From assembly GCA_002347185.1 (NCBI GenBank), contig DDXK01000046.1, positions 33,675 through 48,427 on the forward strand: a stretch of DNA of 14,753 nt, given 5' to 3'. Positions 1-8,034 of this stretch are shown here, piece after piece. The notes under the pieces were generated by a model. The model ran no database searches, was not told the DNA's origin, and was given only the letters and a program-made list of their open reading frames with translations. Source of the stretch: Desulfobulbaceae bacterium UBA2262. Lineage in GTDB: Bacteria; Desulfobacterota; Desulfobulbia; Desulfobulbales; Desulfurivibrionaceae. The first letter of the stretch is position 1. The number at the start of each line of letters is the position of its first letter. Position numbers and translations under genes: made by a program.

Positions 1-410
1 TCGGGCAGATCCTCGGCGGTGGCGGAGGAGCGCACGGCCACGTCCACATTGGACCCGTATTCGGCCTCCATCTTTCTGTACGCCTCAAGAACCTCCTTGC
101 GCAGGTCTTCCGGGAACTCGGCATGCCGGATGATGTCGCGGGTTTTCTTGCCGCGCTCCTGGAGGTTGCGCAGATCGTGGGTGTCAAGGCCGGCCAGGGC
201 CTCCTCGATGGCCCTTTCCACCCCGGCGGTTTTCAGGAGATGCCGGTAGGCATAGGCGGTGATGGCAAAACCGTTGGGGACAGCCACCCCTTTTGACGTA
301 AGCTTCTGATGCATTTCACCCAGGGAGGCGTTCTTACCGCCCACCAGCGGCACATCCTCGATCCCGATCTCGTCAAACCACAGAATGAAAGCCTCATCAT
401 GTTTACCCAT
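1..410 (-). CDS. ppsA: Phosphoenolpyruvate synthase, N-terminal part (runs off the window)
   Basis: PEP synthase converts pyruvate and ATP to phosphoenolpyruvate, AMP and phosphate in the cytoplasm, the entry step of gluconeogenesis. Only the first 136 codons are inside the window. The visible part is the start of the PEP/pyruvate-binding ATP-grasp domain: a glycine-rich GGKNASLGEM motif at residues 24-33, VPNGFAIT at about 44-51, and the family hallmark AVRSSATAEDLP at 125-136. The start is the ATG whose complement is at 408-410. A GGAG lies about 9 bases upstream and the family's usual N-terminus (a short lead into FDEIG) begins there. It is divergent from the phosphohexomutase gene, which fits a gluconeogenic neighbourhood. 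A pyruvate phosphate dikinase shares this domain, but the short N-terminus before GGKNASLGEM favours PEP synthase. The C-terminal phosphohistidine and PEP-binding domains are not visible. Confidence 0.9.
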   Translation of the reverse strand, partial: MGKHDEAFILWFDEIGIEDVPLVGGKNASLGEMHQKLTSKGVAVPNGFAITAYAYRHLLKTAGVERAIEEALAGLDTHDLRNLQERGKKTRDIIRHAEFPEDLRKEVLEAYRKMEAEYGSNVDVAVRSSATAEDLP

Positions 411-853
411 CGTACTCTGCTCCTGGAATTTGTATTGAAAGATGCCCTGCGAAAAACGGACTTAAAAATATTCAATGATTATGCGGAAAACGCCAACACT
501 GTATAGCGAATCTTGCCCGCAGGGTCAACCGAAACCTCACCTGAACGGCAAAAACCCCCTTGTTTTCGCCCTCTTGCCACTGCCCTGCCTTCGTGCCGCG
601 TCGACACTCCGTTGCGAGAGCCGTCCCTGGCTCTTTCCGGGCCAAGGACGCGCCCTGTGCCGCTCCTGCCCCGTTTTTTCAAGGGGCCGACAAACAAAGC
701 CCCCACGGGGGAAACAGGCGGCGAGCAGAGGGGAAACGAAGAAAAAGGGGTTAGAGTATCCCTTGCGGTTTATGCTAAGTTATATCACAAAACAAAAATG
801 CGGGTGTTTTTTTTGTACCCCATCCTTATTTCATTACACAGGACCAGGAGACC
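411..853. other. Divergent intergenic region, no gene seen
   Basis: This 443-base gap separates the PEP synthase and phosphohexomutase start codons. The left part holds the PEP synthase leader and promoter. The middle (about 540-730) is GC-rich and contains short complementary G/C runs (CCCCC/GGGGG at 700-711; GCCCC/GGGGC at 668-687), but no hairpin followed by a T tract. The right part (about 750-840) is AT-rich, as expected for the mutase promoter. No hexamer pair there has acceptable spacing (TTGCGG at 763 and TATATC at 781 are only 12 apart). Translations of this stretch resemble nothing recognisable. Confidence 0.5.
500..528 (-). promoter_or_regulatory. Sigma70-type promoter for the PEP synthase gene
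   Basis: Read on the minus strand there is TTGACC (bases 528-523), a 17-base spacer, and TATACA (505-500). This is 5/6 at both hexamers with ideal spacing. Transcription would begin near 493, leaving a leader of roughly 80 bases before the start codon at 410. It is the strongest promoter match seen by eye in the window. Confidence 0.65.
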
Positions 854-2581
854 ATGAGCAACGACCGTATCGAAGGGCTTTTTTTGCAGCATACGCGGGA
901 GAACAACCACGCCGCCAGCGACTATTTCTCTCTGATCAAGGAACTGGTGGCCATCCTCGGCCAGCTCCCCGCCGAAGCCAGGGAAGCCAAGGAGGTGCAG
1001 GCGGCCATCGCCGGAGCCTACCAGCTGGTCGAGGACGAAATCCGCACCAGCACAGCGCCGCCGACAAAGCAGATCTCCTTCGGCACCTCGGGCTGGCGCG
1101 GCATCATCGGCAAGGATTTGACCCTGCACACGGTCGGCCTGGTCACCCAGGCCATCATCGACATCTACCGCCGCCTCGATCAGGATGACCGGCTTGCGGG
1201 TGATCTCGGGGTTGCAAGCTTTGCCGAGGCGCAAAAACGCGGGGCGGTGGTCGGCTTCGATAACCGCTTCGGCGGCAGTCTGCTGGCCGAACGGGCGGTG
1301 CAGGTGCTCACCAGCAACGGCATCGGGGTCCACTACGCCGGAGAGGCGAGCACCGGCACCCTGTCGGCCACGGTGCTCGTCCTGGGCGCGGCCTTTTCCA
1401 TCAACCTCACCCCGAGCCACAACCCCCTGGAATATGGCGGCTTCAAGTTCAATGCCGCCGATGCCGGCCCGGCGGCAAAGCCGATCACCGACGCGATCAC
1501 GGCAAACGCCCGGAAACTGGTCGAGGAAAACCAGCCCCCCGCTCTCAAGGCGCGGGAAGATCTTGTCCGCCCCTGCGACGCGCTGGCCTGCTGGCAGGAG
1601 CTGGTCGCCAGGGGCAAGGGCCTGCACGGCCTCGATTATCCGGCGCTCATCGACCGCTTCCATGCCGATCCGGATTGCGTGGTGGTGATCGACTGCGTCC
1701 ACGGGGCAAGCAGGGTGCACATGCGGGCCCTTTTCGGCAACAGGACTTCGGAACGCCTCATCTTCCTGCGGGACAACGCCGATCCGACCTTCGGCGGCGT
1801 GGCGCCGGAACCCTCCTCCCAGAACATGCGTCAGGTTCTGGAAACCCTCCGGGGCAGAAGCGAGGCAAAAAAGCTCGGGGCCATCATCGACCCGGACGCC
1901 GACCGCATCCGCTTCACCGACGGGGAAACGGAAATCGACATGAATTTCTTCGGGGCCATGGCCTATCATTACCTGCATGAGAAAAAGGGCAAGAAAGGGC
2001 TGGTAGCCAAGACCGTCGCCACCAGCAACTTCGCCAACGCCATCGCCAGGGCGCTGGGGGAAGAGGTTTTTGAGCCCAGGGTCGGCTTCAAGGAGTTCAA
2101 GCCGGTGATCGGCCGGGCCCTCATCTGCTTCGAGGAGTCCGACGGCATCTCGGCCATTGGCCACACCCCGGAGAAAGACGCCTACATCGGCCTGCTCCTC
2201 GCCCTGGACATGCTGCTTGCCACCGGCAAGAACCTCAGCGCCTCCCTCGCCGAGCTGCAGAAGGAATATGGCGCCTATTTCCCGGCCCGGGGCGGGGTGA
2301 CGGTGAGCCAGCAGGGCGAAACCCTGCTCACAACCCTGGCCCGGCTCGAGAAATATGGGCCCGGCGTCTCGGTTTCCATCGGAGGCGAGGAGAAGAAGAT
2401 CGTCGAGGTCATAGCCATCGACGGCCGCAAGATGATCTTTGCCGATGGCAGCTGGCTGATGATCCGCCCCTCCGGCACCGAGCCCAAGGTGCGCTTTTAC
2501 GTCGAGGCGAGAAGCGAGGCGGGCAAGGAGGCCCTTTTTGGCGCGGCCAAGGCGATGCTCGCCGAAATCGGCCTGCTCTGA
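854..2581 (+). CDS. Alpha-D-phosphohexomutase (phosphoglucomutase/phosphomannomutase family)
   Basis: The enzyme interconverts hexose-1-phosphate and hexose-6-phosphate through a phosphoserine intermediate in the cytoplasm, feeding glycogen, cell-wall and nucleotide-sugar synthesis. All four family signatures are present in the 575-residue product: FGTSGWRG at 77-84; the phosphoserine loop TPSHNP at 186-191 (catalytic Ser188); the metal-binding loop DPDADR at 346-351 (Asp346, 348, 350); the sugar-binding EESDGIS at 427-433; and the phosphate-binding RPSGTEPKVRFY at 538-549. The length fits the longer PGM-type members rather than the roughly 460-residue PMM/PGM type, and about 70 residues precede the first motif. 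The start ATG follows CAGGACCAGGAG. The AGGAG is only 3 bases from ATG, while the AGGA further up is 10 away. It is convergent with recD, 18 bases between stops. Whether glucose or mannose phosphate is preferred cannot be told from sequence. Confidence 0.93.
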   Translation: MSNDRIEGLFLQHTRENNHAASDYFSLIKELVAILGQLPAEAREAKEVQAAIAGAYQLVEDEIRTSTAPPTKQISFGTSGWRGIIGKDLTLHTVGLVTQAIIDIYRRLDQDDRLAGDLGVASFAEAQKRGAVVGFDNRFGGSLLAERAVQVLTSNGIGVHYAGEASTGTLSATVLVLGAAFSINLTPSHNPLEYGGFKFNAADAGPAAKPITDAITANARKLVEENQPPALKAREDLVRPCDALACWQELVARGKGLHGLDYPALIDRFHADPDCVVVIDCVHGASRVHMRALFGNRTSERLIFLRDNADPTFGGVAPEPSSQNMRQVLETLRGRSEAKKLGAIIDPDADRIRFTDGETEIDMNFFGAMAYHYLHEKKGKKGLVAKTVATSNFANAIARALGEEVFEPRVGFKEFKPVIGRALICFEESDGISAIGHTPEKDAYIGLLLALDMLLATGKNLSASLAELQKEYGAYFPARGGVTVSQQGETLLTTLARLEKYGPGVSVSIGGEEKKIVEVIAIDGRKMIFADGSWLMIRPSGTEPKVRFYVEARSEAGKEALFGAAKAMLAEIGLL

Positions 2582-2599
2582 GGCGGGGGACAACAGCCT

Positions 2600-4399
2600 T
2601 CAGCCGGCAAGCTTCTCCCCAAGCCCGGAGGCGCGTTCCACCCGGCGGGAGACCGCGGCGCCGACAACCTCTGCGCTGCCGATTATCATCACTTCCTGCC
2701 TGGCCCTGGTAATGCCGGTGTAGAGGAGCTCCCTGCTCAAAAGCGGGAAATCCTCTTGCGGCAGGATCAGGGCTACCCGCTCGAACTCCGAGCCCTGGCT
2801 CTTGTGGATGGTCATGGCATAGGCGGTTTCATGGGCCGGCAGCAGCATGAGGGGGATGGCCCGCAGGGCCCCTTTTTCCTCGCCCGGAAAGAACGCCTGC
2901 GGCTCCCCGCCCGCGGAGGGCCAGATGATGCCGGTATCACCGTTGAAGAGCCGGAGCCGGTAGTTGTTCTCCTGGATCAGAATCGGTCTGCCCTTGTAGC
3001 CGAGACCGCCCCCTCCCCCTTTGCCGGCAATGCCGAGCAGCCGCTCCACCAGGCCGTTCATGGCCGCTACCCCGTCCGGGCCGTGCCGGTGCGCGCAAAG
3101 GATGCGGAAACGGGCCAGAATGGCGAGGGCCGCATGGGGGTCCGGCGCAGTGAAAATGGGGGCGTATGAGGCGCGGATGAGCTCGGCCAGTCCGGCAGGC
3201 CATGCGCCCTCCCCTTCCTCTCTCCGGGAGAAAAAACGCACCCCGCCCGACTCCTCGGCAAGCAGGGCAAGGGTTTTTGCCGCCGCTCCGCTGTTCACCG
3301 CCGCAGCCAGCATCCCTATTGGCGAATCTTCCTTGAAGCGATAGCTTTTCCTGAGTTCCACCACGCAGTCGGCAAGCAGGCCTGCCTGCGCCCCGCCATC
3401 CTCCCCGCCCGTGCGCGCGCCAGCAAGGGCGGCCCGGCAGATATCGCCGAGAATCGAGCCCGCTTCCACCGAGGAAAGCTGATCCCGGTCGCCCAGGAGA
3501 ACGATGCTGCTCCGCGGGTTCACCGCGGCAAAGAGTTTCGCCATCAGCGCCATGTCCACCATGGAGGCCTCGTCCACCACGATCAGCTCCTGGGGCAGCG
3601 GGTTTTTACGGTCATGGCGGAAGGAGGTCGGGGTTTTCGGCCTGTAGCCCAAGGCCCGGTGGATGGTTGAGGCGGCAAGCGGCATGGCGGCGAGCAGCTC
3701 CGCCGGCAGCTTGAGCTCCTTCTGCCTTGCGGCAAGGGACTCGCTCAGTCTGGCTGCCGCCTTGCCGGTGGGGGCCAGGAGGAGGATGCCGGGCAGGGCG
3801 GCGCCGGAATCGTGGGCATAGAGCAAGGCAAGGGCGAGGCAGCGGGCAATGAGGGTGGTTTTGCCGGTGCCGGGTCCGCCGCTGATGATTCCGAGCCGTT
3901 GCCGAAATACCCTCCGGCAGGCCTCCCGCTGCTGCCGGGAAACTTCCGCGCCTTCGGAAAAAAGCTGCGCGAGGCAGCGGTCGAGCCGCGCCTCGTCAAG
4001 GCCATCCTTCCGCGACTTTGCCCTGGCCAGGAGCATCTCGGCCAGTTCCGCCTCGTAGCGCCAGTAGCGCTGCAGGTAGAGACGGTTTCCCTCAAGAACC
4101 AGGGGGGTAGTCGTCTCGCCGTTTCCAACCAGAGGGCTCGCTGCCAGCTCAGGCAGAAGCACGGGCAGCGGCGGCAAGGCCTGGCCAGGGAGTTCACCTG
4201 CCGTCAGATCCTCCCCAGCGCAGATTTTTTCCAGATCAAGACAGATGTGCCCCTTGCCGATTCCGGCCCTGGCCAGGGCCGCCGCCAGAAGCACCTGCTC
4301 CCCTGTCCCGGGGTCGAGGCGCCTCAGGGTCGCGGCCAGATAGCGATCGAAATCCTCGAGGATCCCTGCGGAGATGAATTGCTCGATCATGGAGCTCAT
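2600..4399 (-). CDS. recD: Exodeoxyribonuclease V subunit alpha (RecD helicase)
   Basis: RecD is the 5'-to-3' superfamily 1B helicase of the RecBCD complex, which processes double-strand breaks and degrades unprotected linear DNA. The 599-residue product is close to the usual length (E. coli about 608). Helicase motifs in order: Walker A GGPGTGKTT at 174-182, APTGKAA at 209-215, Walker B VVDEAS at 274-279, GDRDQL at 303-308, the motif V region TIHKSQGSEF at 530-539, and motif VI YTGITRAR at 560-567. The N-terminal 160 residues form the RecB-contacting domain and are poorly conserved. The start ATG overlaps the recB stop (ATGA at 4396-4399) and follows AGGAG by 8 bases. An alternative Met4 is possible but lies further from that site. 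It is the last gene of the operon; no terminator is visible before the convergent mutase gene. Confidence 0.96.
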   Translation of the reverse strand: MSSMIEQFISAGILEDFDRYLAATLRRLDPGTGEQVLLAAALARAGIGKGHICLDLEKICAGEDLTAGELPGQALPPLPVLLPELAASPLVGNGETTTPLVLEGNRLYLQRYWRYEAELAEMLLARAKSRKDGLDEARLDRCLAQLFSEGAEVSRQQREACRRVFRQRLGIISGGPGTGKTTLIARCLALALLYAHDSGAALPGILLLAPTGKAAARLSESLAARQKELKLPAELLAAMPLAASTIHRALGYRPKTPTSFRHDRKNPLPQELIVVDEASMVDMALMAKLFAAVNPRSSIVLLGDRDQLSSVEAGSILGDICRAALAGARTGGEDGGAQAGLLADCVVELRKSYRFKEDSPIGMLAAAVNSGAAAKTLALLAEESGGVRFFSRREEGEGAWPAGLAELIRASYAPIFTAPDPHAALAILARFRILCAHRHGPDGVAAMNGLVERLLGIAGKGGGGGLGYKGRPILIQENNYRLRLFNGDTGIIWPSAGGEPQAFFPGEEKGALRAIPLMLLPAHETAYAMTIHKSQGSEFERVALILPQEDFPLLSRELLYTGITRARQEVMIIGSAEVVGAAVSRRVERASGLGEKLAG

Positions 4400-7300
4400 G
4401 GCAGCTCTCCTGAGGCAAGGCGCGCGAACATGGCGGAAAGCGCTTCGATGCGCGCCTGGGGCGGCCGGTCGTAAAACACCCCGGACGCAGGGCCGCTCTC
4501 CGGATGCATGCCCTTGAAAAAGAGATAGAGGACCCCGCCGAAATGGGTCCGATAGTCGTAGCCGGGCAGGCGCGCGGCCAGATAACGGTGCAGGGCCACG
4601 GCATAAATATGGTACTGGAGATAATAATGGTGGCTCGCCATGGCCTGGGCGAGCTTCTCCGCTGCGTAATCGCCGCGGCTTGCCCCCAGGAAATTGCTCT
4701 TGTAATCAAGGATGTACCACCTGCCCCGATGGGCAAAGACCAGATCGACAAAGCCCTTCAAAAAGCCGCGCAGGGGAATGAAGTGCAGGTTGGCGAGGGC
4801 GTCGGCGTACCCGGCAGGGAGCGCTTCGGGCTGATCGCGGAAGGGGCTGGCCAGAAGAGCGGGCAGGAGTGCCCTTGTCCGTTCCGCCTCGTCCCCCAGG
4901 GGGAAGGTGAAGGCAAGCTCGCGCAGGCAGTGCTGGTCATCCAGGTCCTTGAGGCGGAACCCCTCTGCGGCCAGGAGGGGGGTGGAGAAAATCTCCTGAA
5001 AGGCCGTCGAAACCGGGGCCAGCCAGGCATCTGCATCGTAGCCGTGGCAGCGGAGCTGGGCGCCCACCACCTCGGCCAGGGCCTCGCCGCTGTTCTGCCG
5101 GGCAAAGGAGAGCAGCTCGAAAATCCGGTGGAAGAAATTGCCCGCCACCGGTCCCTTCGGGAAGTGGGCCAGGGCGATGTCGGCCTCGACTGCCGGTTCC
5201 GCCAAAGAGTCGGGGGGCAGATGGGGCTCCGCCTCCCTGCCTGTTTCTTCATGCTGCTCCAGGGCGGTCAGATGGGAGAAGCTGCCGATCCGCCAGACCT
5301 GGGGAAAGCTCCGGCCCAGGGTCCGGCAGGCAGGGGCAGAGGCGCCAGCCCTTTCCGGCCTGCGGCCGGTCTCCCCCTTATTGCCTTCGGCAAGCTCGCG
5401 CAGGTGCCAGCTTGCGTTTCCGGAAACCCTTGCCGCAAGCTTATCAAGCAACTCTTCCTGGGGCATCTCCTTCAACAAACTGCGCCAGGCCGGAAGCGAG
5501 AACTCCTCCCCGGCCGCCGGGTCCGCATGGAGCAGATAGGCGAGCGCGCTCCGCTCGTAACCGCTTACCGGCGCCCAAAGCAGCTTGCAGCAGTGGCGGG
5601 CGCGGGTAACCGCCACATAGAGCAGCCGCAGGCTTTCCGCAAACTCCTCGCTGGCCGCGGCCTCATTCACCTCGGCCGTGGGCAGCAGGGCGATCCTGCC
5701 CTGCCAGTTCTCCGTCGGATCGTGCCAGACGGTGTAGGGGGCCTCCCCCTTGCCGGCAGAGGCAAAGCAGAGATAGGGGCAGTAGACCACGGGATATTCG
5801 AGCCCCTTGCTCCGGTGCACGGTGACCAGCTGCACGCACGCCTCGTCGCTTTCCAGACGCAGCTCCGCCTCTTCCCCGCTTTCTTCCCCGGCGAGCAGGG
5901 CGGCAAAGTGGTCGATGAGCATGAGCGGGGAAAGATGGTTCTCGCTTTCCGCTCGTTGCAACAGCTCGGCCAGATGCCTGAGATTGGTGAGCCGGCGCTC
6001 GCCGTCGATGAGGGCGAGCAGCCGCTCGCAGGTGCGCCACCTTTGCCAGGCGGCATGAAACATCTGCATCACCCCGCTTTTCTGCCAGCAGCCTTGCAGC
6101 TCGGCAAACTGGCGCATCAGCTCCTGCAGTTGCGCGTCGTCCTCGCCAAGGAGGGCAAGGGCATGGGAGGAGAAGCCCAGCATGGGGGTGGCCAGGGCCT
6201 TTCGCAGCAGGAGCCCGTTGCCGGGATCGGCCACCGCCCGCAGGAGCCGTAGGCACTCCTCCGCCTCCGGGCTTTTGTAGACGCTTTCCTTGCTCTGCAG
6301 CACTGCGGCGACCCCGGCAAGGCGCAGGGCCTCCTGGATTTCCGCGGCCTGGGAATTGGTGCGCACCAGCACGGCAAGGTCGGCGGCAGAGACGGGCCGG
6401 TCGCCGATCCTGGCCGCCCCGGCCAGCAAGGCCTTGATATCTTTCGCCACCAGCTCCGGGATCAGGGGCTCGATCTTGTTCTTGGCCAGGCGTTTTTCCT
6501 TGCCGGCGCAAAGTTCCTCGGGAAGGGTGAGAAAGTGCAGGGGCGCGTCGCCGAAACCATCCGAGCGCCAGAGATCGTCAGCCGTGGGCCGGGGCTCGAC
6601 CTTGGCAAAGGCGATACGCTTCTCCCAGAAGGGGTTGGCCGGCGCGGCAAAAAGCTCGTTCACCGCCGCCACCATCCGCACGTCCGCCCGCCAGTTGGTG
6701 AACATCGTATGCCTGCCGATGCCAGGACGCCCGGCGGCGTTGAGGTAGGCATAGATATCGGCGCCCCGGAAGGCGTAAATGGCCTGCTTGGGATCGCCGA
6801 TCAGAAAGAGCGACTCCCGGCCCTGGCCGTAGATGGCCTGAAAGATCCGATACTGGACCGGATCGGTGTCCTGAAACTCGTCGATGAGGGCGGCCGGGAA
6901 CCTGGCCCGGATGGCGGCGGCAAGCTTCTTGCCGGAAACTCCCTGCAGGGCCCGGTCCAGGCCGGTGAGCAGCTCGTCAAAGGATTGCCGCCGGCTCGCC
7001 TTCAGGCGTTTGTCCATCTCGCCGCGCACAAAGCCGGCCGCTTCGGCGAGGAAGAGCGCCTGGCAGGAGCGGGCCAGGGCCAGCCTTGCCTCGAGCAGCT
7101 TCTCCCAGGCGCTGAAAAAGGGGTTGTCCGGGTAGGTGTTCTTTTTGAGGGCCGTGGCGGTGAAGACCTCGCCCTTGGGATGAAAGATATTGCTTGATGC
7201 GAGCAGCTCCCCTTTCCTGGGGGGAGTGAAGGAGCGCGGGCCATTTTCGGAGAAAAACTCGCTGATCCTTGCCAATAAGCCCTCGGCAAGCAGGGCCTTG

Positions 7301-8034
7301 AACGGAGCGGTGAGGCCTTGCGCCTCTGCAAAAAAAGAGGCGAGGCGCTCTTTTTCGGCCAGCCAGATGGCCCGGGCCTGGTCGTAGCAGAGTTGCACCC
7401 GGCTGAAGAGCGCGTCACGCTCCGGCTCGCTTGCCTCTGTGCACACCGGATAATCGCGGTGCCGGATCACCTCCCGGGCAAAGTTCAGAAACTGCCCGTG
7501 GCTCACCTTCTCCCGGACGAGATCGGCCAGGCGCGGATCAAGGTCATAGAAGCTCGCCACCCAGTAATCGTCCGCCACCTCGGCCAGCAGCTTTTCCGTG
7601 GAGCCGGTCAGCTCCAGATCAAAGGGCAGCCCGGTTTCCAGGGCATGCTGTTTCAGGATGCGCTGGCAGAAGCCATGGATGGTGGAGACCGCCGCCCGGT
7701 CGATATCGCTTGCGGCCTTGAGCAGAAAGCGCCTGTCCAGCTCCCTGTTTGCGCTTGCCGCGACCAGGCGGGCAAGAAAAGGGTCTTCGGAGGCGGCCTC
7801 GCTCGCAAATGCCTCCATTGCCGCCCGCAGCCTCTCCCGGATCCGTTCGTGCAGCTCGGCCGTGGCCGCCTCGGTAAAGGTGACCACCAGAATCTCCTCG
7901 ACCCCCAGGCGCCGTTCGAGGAGCAGGCGCAGGTAGAGGGAGGTGATGGAATAGGTCTTGCCGGTGCCGGCGCTGGCCTCGATCAGCTGGATACCGGTGA
8001 GCGGTATTGTGATGGCGTCAAAGGTGTCGCTCAC
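4396..8034 (-). CDS. recB: Exodeoxyribonuclease V subunit beta (RecB helicase-nuclease)
   Basis: RecB is the 3'-to-5' SF1A helicase and the sole nuclease of RecBCD. It also loads RecA after Chi recognition. With a GTG start at 8034 the product is 1212 residues (E. coli 1180). Motifs: Walker A EASAGTGKT at 19-27, TFTEAAT at 52-58, Walker B LIDEFQDTD at 383-391, GDPKQAIYAFRGAD at 413-426, TVHRSKGLEYP at 738-748, and LLYVAVTRAR at 804-813. The C-terminal nuclease keeps its catalytic set: His969 (NFFHRIFE), Asp1097 (FVDLVF), Asp1110 and Lys1112 (LDYKSN). The Asp-Asp-Lys spacing equals that of E. coli D1067/D1080/K1082. The start was chosen because GTG overlaps the recC stop (GTGA, 8031-8034), has AGGAG 8 bases upstream, and leaves only 18 residues before the Walker A motif. 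The longer reading from an ATG at 8175 would add 47 residues lying inside recC. Confidence 0.96.
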   Translation of the reverse strand: MSDTFDAITIPLTGIQLIEASAGTGKTYSITSLYLRLLLERRLGVEEILVVTFTEAATAELHERIRERLRAAMEAFASEAASEDPFLARLVAASANRELDRRFLLKAASDIDRAAVSTIHGFCQRILKQHALETGLPFDLELTGSTEKLLAEVADDYWVASFYDLDPRLADLVREKVSHGQFLNFAREVIRHRDYPVCTEASEPERDALFSRVQLCYDQARAIWLAEKERLASFFAEAQGLTAPFKALLAEGLLARISEFFSENGPRSFTPPRKGELLASSNIFHPKGEVFTATALKKNTYPDNPFFSAWEKLLEARLALARSCQALFLAEAAGFVRGEMDKRLKASRRQSFDELLTGLDRALQGVSGKKLAAAIRARFPAALIDEFQDTDPVQYRIFQAIYGQGRESLFLIGDPKQAIYAFRGADIYAYLNAAGRPGIGRHTMFTNWRADVRMVAAVNELFAAPANPFWEKRIAFAKVEPRPTADDLWRSDGFGDAPLHFLTLPEELCAGKEKRLAKNKIEPLIPELVAKDIKALLAGAARIGDRPVSAADLAVLVRTNSQAAEIQEALRLAGVAAVLQSKESVYKSPEAEECLRLLRAVADPGNGLLLRKALATPMLGFSSHALALLGEDDAQLQELMRQFAELQGCWQKSGVMQMFHAAWQRWRTCERLLALIDGERRLTNLRHLAELLQRAESENHLSPLMLIDHFAALLAGEESGEEAELRLESDEACVQLVTVHRSKGLEYPVVYCPYLCFASAGKGEAPYTVWHDPTENWQGRIALLPTAEVNEAAASEEFAESLRLLYVAVTRARHCCKLLWAPVSGYERSALAYLLHADPAAGEEFSLPAWRSLLKEMPQEELLDKLAARVSGNASWHLRELAEGNKGETGRRPERAGASAPACRTLGRSFPQVWRIGSFSHLTALEQHEETGREAEPHLPPDSLAEPAVEADIALAHFPKGPVAGNFFHRIFELLSFARQNSGEALAEVVGAQLRCHGYDADAWLAPVSTAFQEIFSTPLLAAEGFRLKDLDDQHCLRELAFTFPLGDEAERTRALLPALLASPFRDQPEALPAGYADALANLHFIPLRGFLKGFVDLVFAHRGRWYILDYKSNFLGASRGDYAAEKLAQAMASHHYYLQYHIYAVALHRYLAARLPGYDYRTHFGGVLYLFFKGMHPESGPASGVFYDRPPQARIEALSAMFARLASGELP

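Noticed and set aside
785..2593. 602-codon open frame on the minus strand opposite the phosphohexomutase gene
   Set aside because: It is a fully antisense shadow in GC-rich DNA; the plus-strand product has every family motif and the antisense translation has none.
4504..6252. 582-codon plus-strand open frame opposite recB
   Set aside because: Antisense shadow of recB, low-complexity Gly/Gln/Ala-rich translation without domains.
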